From positions 124,001 to 188,000 of the forward strand of contig JAEYTL010000008.1 of the NCBI GenBank assembly GCA_023434025.1: a stretch of 64,000 bases of DNA. Direction: 5' to 3'. The stretch comes from Bacteroidota bacterium (GTDB lineage: Bacteria; Bacteroidota; Bacteroidia; Flavobacteriales; Flavobacteriaceae). Both the position numbers and the translations under genes were made by a program. The notes under the pieces are model-generated. The model saw only the letters and a list, made by a program, of their open reading frames with translations. It did no database searches and was not told the origin of the DNA. Shown here one piece after another: positions 60,924 to 64,000 of this stretch (position 1 is its first letter; each line of letters starts with the position of its first letter).

Positions 60924-63212
60924 TTAAAAAGGGTAACCAATGGCTAAATTGAAAATTAAATTTTCTTTCCGCCAGCTCCCGCTTCCAAAATTTACATCTC
61001 CCAAAACCCAACGTTGCCCATCGGGCAGATAAGGTTTCCGGACGGGGAATGCGAAATCGGTACGCAATACTAAAAATGAGAAATCAAATCGCAATCCCAC
61101 GCCTGCTCCAACGGCAAGTTCGTTGAGAAAATCGCCGGAAAACGTTGCTCCGGGTTTGTTTGGATTTTCATTCATCAACCAGATATTTCCGGCATCAATA
61201 AAAACCGCTCCTTTTATAAAGTTATACAGCTGAGCCCGGTATTCTGTACTAAATTCGATTTTTAAATCTCCGGATTCATCCGGTAAAAAAGCTCCTGCAT
61301 TAGCAGCCGTATCATAGGTGCCCGGACCAATGGAACGTGCTCTGAAAGCCCTGATACTATTGGTTCCTCCGATAAAGAATTGTTTTATAAACGGCATTTC
61401 TTCAGAATTACCATAAGCAAATCCGGCTCCAACTATTAACCGGCTGGCTAATTGTGATTCTTTTCCCAATTTTAAATAATGACGAAATTCATTTTCAACT
61501 TTGATAAACTGACTGAAAGGTACACTGAAAACTTCAACTTGATTGTTATTTTTAACATCTGCTCCCGTTAACAAGCCGGTTATATTTCCCGAAAAATCAG
61601 CAGTTCCTTTGTAATAAAACGTATTTTTTCTTCTACGCTGCATGGTGTTGGTATAGGTATAGGAATAAGTAGGGCCAAAAATCAATTGTTTTTCAATGAT
61701 CCGTTCTAAAGACGGATTAATCGCAATCTGATCCTGATAGAGTGGTGTTACATTTTGCGGACTCGTATAGGTGATTTCGGTTACGCTCAACTGATGTTCT
61801 TTCCGTTCGTTTTCTTTCCATAAATAACCAAAAGAACCTTTAAAGGTTTGCAGAGAATACAATTTGCTTCGCTCCTGAAACTCATAACCCAGCGTAGCTT
61901 TTGTTCTCGGTACAAAACCGCTGGACGATTCAAACTTAAACGGAGCAATAATTCTGGGCCAGACCAGATTTGCTTCAGTTCCAACCCGGTAAACATTAAA
62001 ACCGTTGTTCTGGCCTGACACCTGAACTTCCATTCCGCCAAAAACAGAAACGGTAAGCAATTCTGCTCCTTTGAACGTATTTCTGTTAGACCAGTTTACA
62101 TTTAATTCTGTTCCGGTGTAATTGGCAGAATTTGTTTTTGCCAGTAATTCTGTTCGGATTGATTTTTTGGGAAATGGTGTTAAATAATAGTATGTGTTCA
62201 AATAATTCCCTGTTGTATCAGCTACTTTAAATTCATTTTTAACAAATTTGAAAGTACCCATATTGACTAACCGGTTCAATGATAAGTTGTGATCTGCCCG
62301 GTTATACAGGTCTTCTTTTTTAAAATATAATGTTCTGTCAAAAATTCGCGGTTTGAACATATTTTCAGCATCTATTATCGTTAAATCATTATACTTTACG
62401 GCCATATCAGTATTTTTAATACTGTCGTTTTGGATTGTATAATTCGGGTAAACCACAATATCCTTGATCCTGAATTGCCTGGTTGCCAGATCGGGTGTTT
62501 CGTCTTTAATTTTGATAAACAAATCCACCTGATGGGATCCCACGGTTGTATCGGCCTGAATTAAAAGATAATCGGCATTAAAATAATAATATCCTTTTTC
62601 TTTTAGCCGGGAATCAATACGGATGCGTTCTTCTTTAATTTTATCGAGACTGTACCCTTCGTTAGGTTTTAAAAGGCTTCGTCTGGAAATCGCCCGGATA
62701 TTTCCGGCCAAATCGGTAGAATCTTCCGGAAAAAAAACATTCCGGATTATATATTTTCTTTTTGGTAAAACGGTGTAGGTTACACTTGCCTTTTTGTTCT
62801 TCCGGGTAGAATCAGAAATTGTCTGTACATTAAAATACCCGTTATTTTCGGCATAATTCTGAAGTATCTTTTTATTATACTCCCGATCGACCCTGCTGAA
62901 CAAAACCGGTGGCTCGCCTACTTTATTTCGCAACCAGTAACGGAATCCTTTCTCTCTTTCGGGTTCTCCGGCAAGATGATAAAAATATAGTTTGGGTTTT
63001 AATCCCAATACGGATGAATTAGGTTTGGGCCGAACCAGTTCTTCCAGCGTAGCTTTCAGTTCTTTTCGCTCACTTCTGCTTAAACTGTCTCCTTCAATTT
63101 TTACAGCAGCTCCGGTATATAATAATTCTCCTTCCGGCAAAAAACGGGTGTTACTGCAAGAAACAATAAAAAATGAAAACAGAAGAATATATCTTTTTTT
63201 TAAATTATTCAT
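60924..63212 (-). CDS. tamL: Translocation and assembly module lipoprotein TamL (BamA/TamA family)
   Basis: A 762-residue Omp85-family outer-membrane protein. The lipobox IVSCS gives an acylated Cys at residue 19, which distinguishes the Bacteroidota TamL form from classical TamA. POTRA-like repeats occupy about 25-390, with FRYWLRNKVGEPPVLFS and YFNVQTISDSTRKNKKASVTYTV. The 16-strand barrel domain follows, with the Omp85 motif FIGGTNSIRAFRARSIGPG (the VRGY/F-like lid-lock) near 610-630 and a C-terminal strand ENLIFNLAIGYPF. It probably works with TamB, encoded immediately upstream in the same transcript, to insert outer-membrane proteins or move lipids. Confidence 0.92.
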   Translation of the reverse strand: MNNLKKRYILLFSFFIVSCSNTRFLPEGELLYTGAAVKIEGDSLSRSERKELKATLEELVRPKPNSSVLGLKPKLYFYHLAGEPEREKGFRYWLRNKVGEPPVLFSRVDREYNKKILQNYAENNGYFNVQTISDSTRKNKKASVTYTVLPKRKYIIRNVFFPEDSTDLAGNIRAISRRSLLKPNEGYSLDKIKEERIRIDSRLKEKGYYYFNADYLLIQADTTVGSHQVDLFIKIKDETPDLATRQFRIKDIVVYPNYTIQNDSIKNTDMAVKYNDLTIIDAENMFKPRIFDRTLYFKKEDLYNRADHNLSLNRLVNMGTFKFVKNEFKVADTTGNYLNTYYYLTPFPKKSIRTELLAKTNSANYTGTELNVNWSNRNTFKGAELLTVSVFGGMEVQVSGQNNGFNVYRVGTEANLVWPRIIAPFKFESSSGFVPRTKATLGYEFQERSKLYSLQTFKGSFGYLWKENERKEHQLSVTEITYTSPQNVTPLYQDQIAINPSLERIIEKQLIFGPTYSYTYTNTMQRRRKNTFYYKGTADFSGNITGLLTGADVKNNNQVEVFSVPFSQFIKVENEFRHYLKLGKESQLASRLIVGAGFAYGNSEEMPFIKQFFIGGTNSIRAFRARSIGPGTYDTAANAGAFLPDESGDLKIEFSTEYRAQLYNFIKGAVFIDAGNIWLMNENPNKPGATFSGDFLNELAVGAGVGLRFDFSFLVLRTDFAFPVRKPYLPDGQRWVLGDVNFGSGSWRKENLIFNLAIGYPF

Positions 63213-63218
63213 CGAATT

Positions 63219-64000
63219 TTATTTTGATTTTTCCCGGTTTTTCCTTCCGAAAATCTCTTTGAATTTATGGTAATCTATGGTAATGATAAACGCTACCCCG
63301 GTTTCTACAACTTCTCCTAAAAGTGCCACCTGATACAGGTTCTTGCGGTAAGCTTTCACCCGATAACGGCCATCTTTTGTGAGTTGATATTCTGCCGAAA
63401 TATCCCCGGCAATATTGGTAGCATCTTGATTTTCCTGTTGCGGCCCTTCTAAACCAAAACTACTTCCCACTGTAATTTTTAACCGGTCGTCTAGTAGTTT
63501 TTTGGAAAGTGCCACATTGAGATCGGTTCTGGTTTCTCGCTGTCCGGTAGAAAAATCATCGCTGGAATCTAAATCGAATTCCAACTCAATTCCTTCAATT
63601 AAATCGCCGGCTAAATTGTTTAACTGCTGTGATAAAATTTTACTGGCACTTTCTCTTGCCAATGACGAAGCTGTGGGACCGCCTGATTGTGCAAATGGAT
63701 TTTCGCCAACAAAACGATTTAACAACAACAAGGCAAAAACCTGCTTGTTCAGTTCTGTTGGTTGCTGACGCAATTGAGCCAGTTTAGTCTGCGTCATATT
63801 GATAATATCGGTTGACACACTATTATTTCCTTCGGGCAGTACAATATCAAACGAAATTTCAGGTTGCATTAGTTCCCCTTTCATAATCAATTCCGTTTCA
63901 AAGGGAATTCGTTGCAGATAACGGTTTCTTACTTCGGGAGTAACTTGCCCTAACTGATCACTGACCAGATCCAGCGGAGCCGTTTCTGTTTTATAAATTG
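63219..64000 (-). CDS. tamB: Translocation/assembly module TamB, C-terminal part (partial)
   Basis: The last 260 codons of a long leftward gene that begins beyond the right edge. The frame is open from 64000 to the stop at 63219; the apparent internal start near 63890 is not the real one. The visible part is the conserved C-terminal TamB/DUF490 domain, with YLQRIPFETELIMKGEL, MQPEISFDIVLPEG and FALLLLNRFVGENPF. LDSSDDFSTGQRETRTDLNVALSKKLLDDRLKI follows in two blocks, ending EYQLTKDGRYRVKAY. TamB spans the periplasm between the membranes and pairs with TamA or TamL. It is 6 bases before tamL. Confidence 0.92.
   Translation of the reverse strand, partial: IYKTETAPLDLVSDQLGQVTPEVRNRYLQRIPFETELIMKGELMQPEISFDIVLPEGNNSVSTDIINMTQTKLAQLRQQPTELNKQVFALLLLNRFVGENPFAQSGGPTASSLARESASKILSQQLNNLAGDLIEGIELEFDLDSSDDFSTGQRETRTDLNVALSKKLLDDRLKITVGSSFGLEGPQQENQDATNIAGDISAEYQLTKDGRYRVKAYRKNLYQVALLGEVVETGVAFIITIDYHKFKEIFGRKNREKSK

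Noticed and set aside
63219..63890. A complete 223-codon gene upstream of tamL
   Set aside because: The frame continues without a stop to the window edge and the translation is the C-terminal TamB domain, so it is the end of a larger gene.
1..64000. CRISPR arrays, tRNA genes, insertion sequences or prophage
   Set aside because: No regularly spaced direct repeats, no T-loop GGTTCGAATC-type signatures in the short intergenic gaps, and no transposase, integrase or phage-like reading frames were found.

Overview
This 64 kb window looks like a chromosomal segment of a member of the Flavobacteriaceae (phylum Bacteroidota), most likely Flavobacterium or a close relative. The evidence is a low GC content, the gliding-motility lipoprotein GldI, a nuclease with a C-terminal type IX secretion (T9SS) sorting domain, the TamL-TamB pair, a mevalonate-pathway HMG-CoA synthase, DUF4835 and DUF5723 proteins, and promoters with the Bacteroidota -7 element TAnnTTTG. 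No rRNA, tRNA, insertion sequence, prophage or CRISPR array was seen. Coding density is high and most of the content is housekeeping.

Layout. 1-9.3 kb: fabI (cut by the window edge), recN, a DUF4835 protein, coaBC, rpoZ and bamD read leftward, probably from one strong promoter in front of bamD; then ferritin, dapA and a DUF6913-like protein; then a 5'-nucleotidase split into a lipoprotein half and a Tat-type metallophosphatase half. 9.2-16.5 kb: three tandem paralogous membrane proteins, two cyclophilin-FKBP fusion isomerases, gldI, nrnA and a CLC transporter with fluoride-exporter-like features. 16.6-26.8 kb: a 1350-residue hybrid histidine kinase, a zinc metallopeptidase, HMG-CoA synthase, YifB, a DUF2490 protein and a small GAF histidine kinase.

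26.8-30.9 kb is the most unusual part. A leader of about 200 nt starts at a perfect -7 element. It folds into several closed helices and ends in a terminator-like hairpin just before a tightly packed operon: a GNAT acetyltransferase, an M20 amidohydrolase, an alanine racemase and an ornithine-racemase-like enzyme. I cannot match the leader to any riboswitch I know, and the operon looks like a D-amino-acid or acyl-amino-acid unit.

30.9-45.8 kb: dsbD, tilS, pabB and an FMN reductase read leftward; then dnaK, an M14 carboxypeptidase, sdaA, a small exported NTF2-like protein, nhaD, panB and an RluA-type pseudouridine synthase. 45.9-57.1 kb: a DUF5723 protein, aldehyde dehydrogenase, a multi-pass membrane protein, a T9SS endonuclease I, rsmB, pckA, lpdA, an unknown protein and a MATE pump. 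57.2-64 kb: a TonB receptor, cytochrome c and a PQQ-type sugar dehydrogenase, then tamL and the 3' end of tamB.

Several annotated starts were moved inward from the longest possible reading frame, because the longer versions begin with TTG or GTG, run through promoter elements, or bury a signal peptide. Promoter calls rest on motif matches only.
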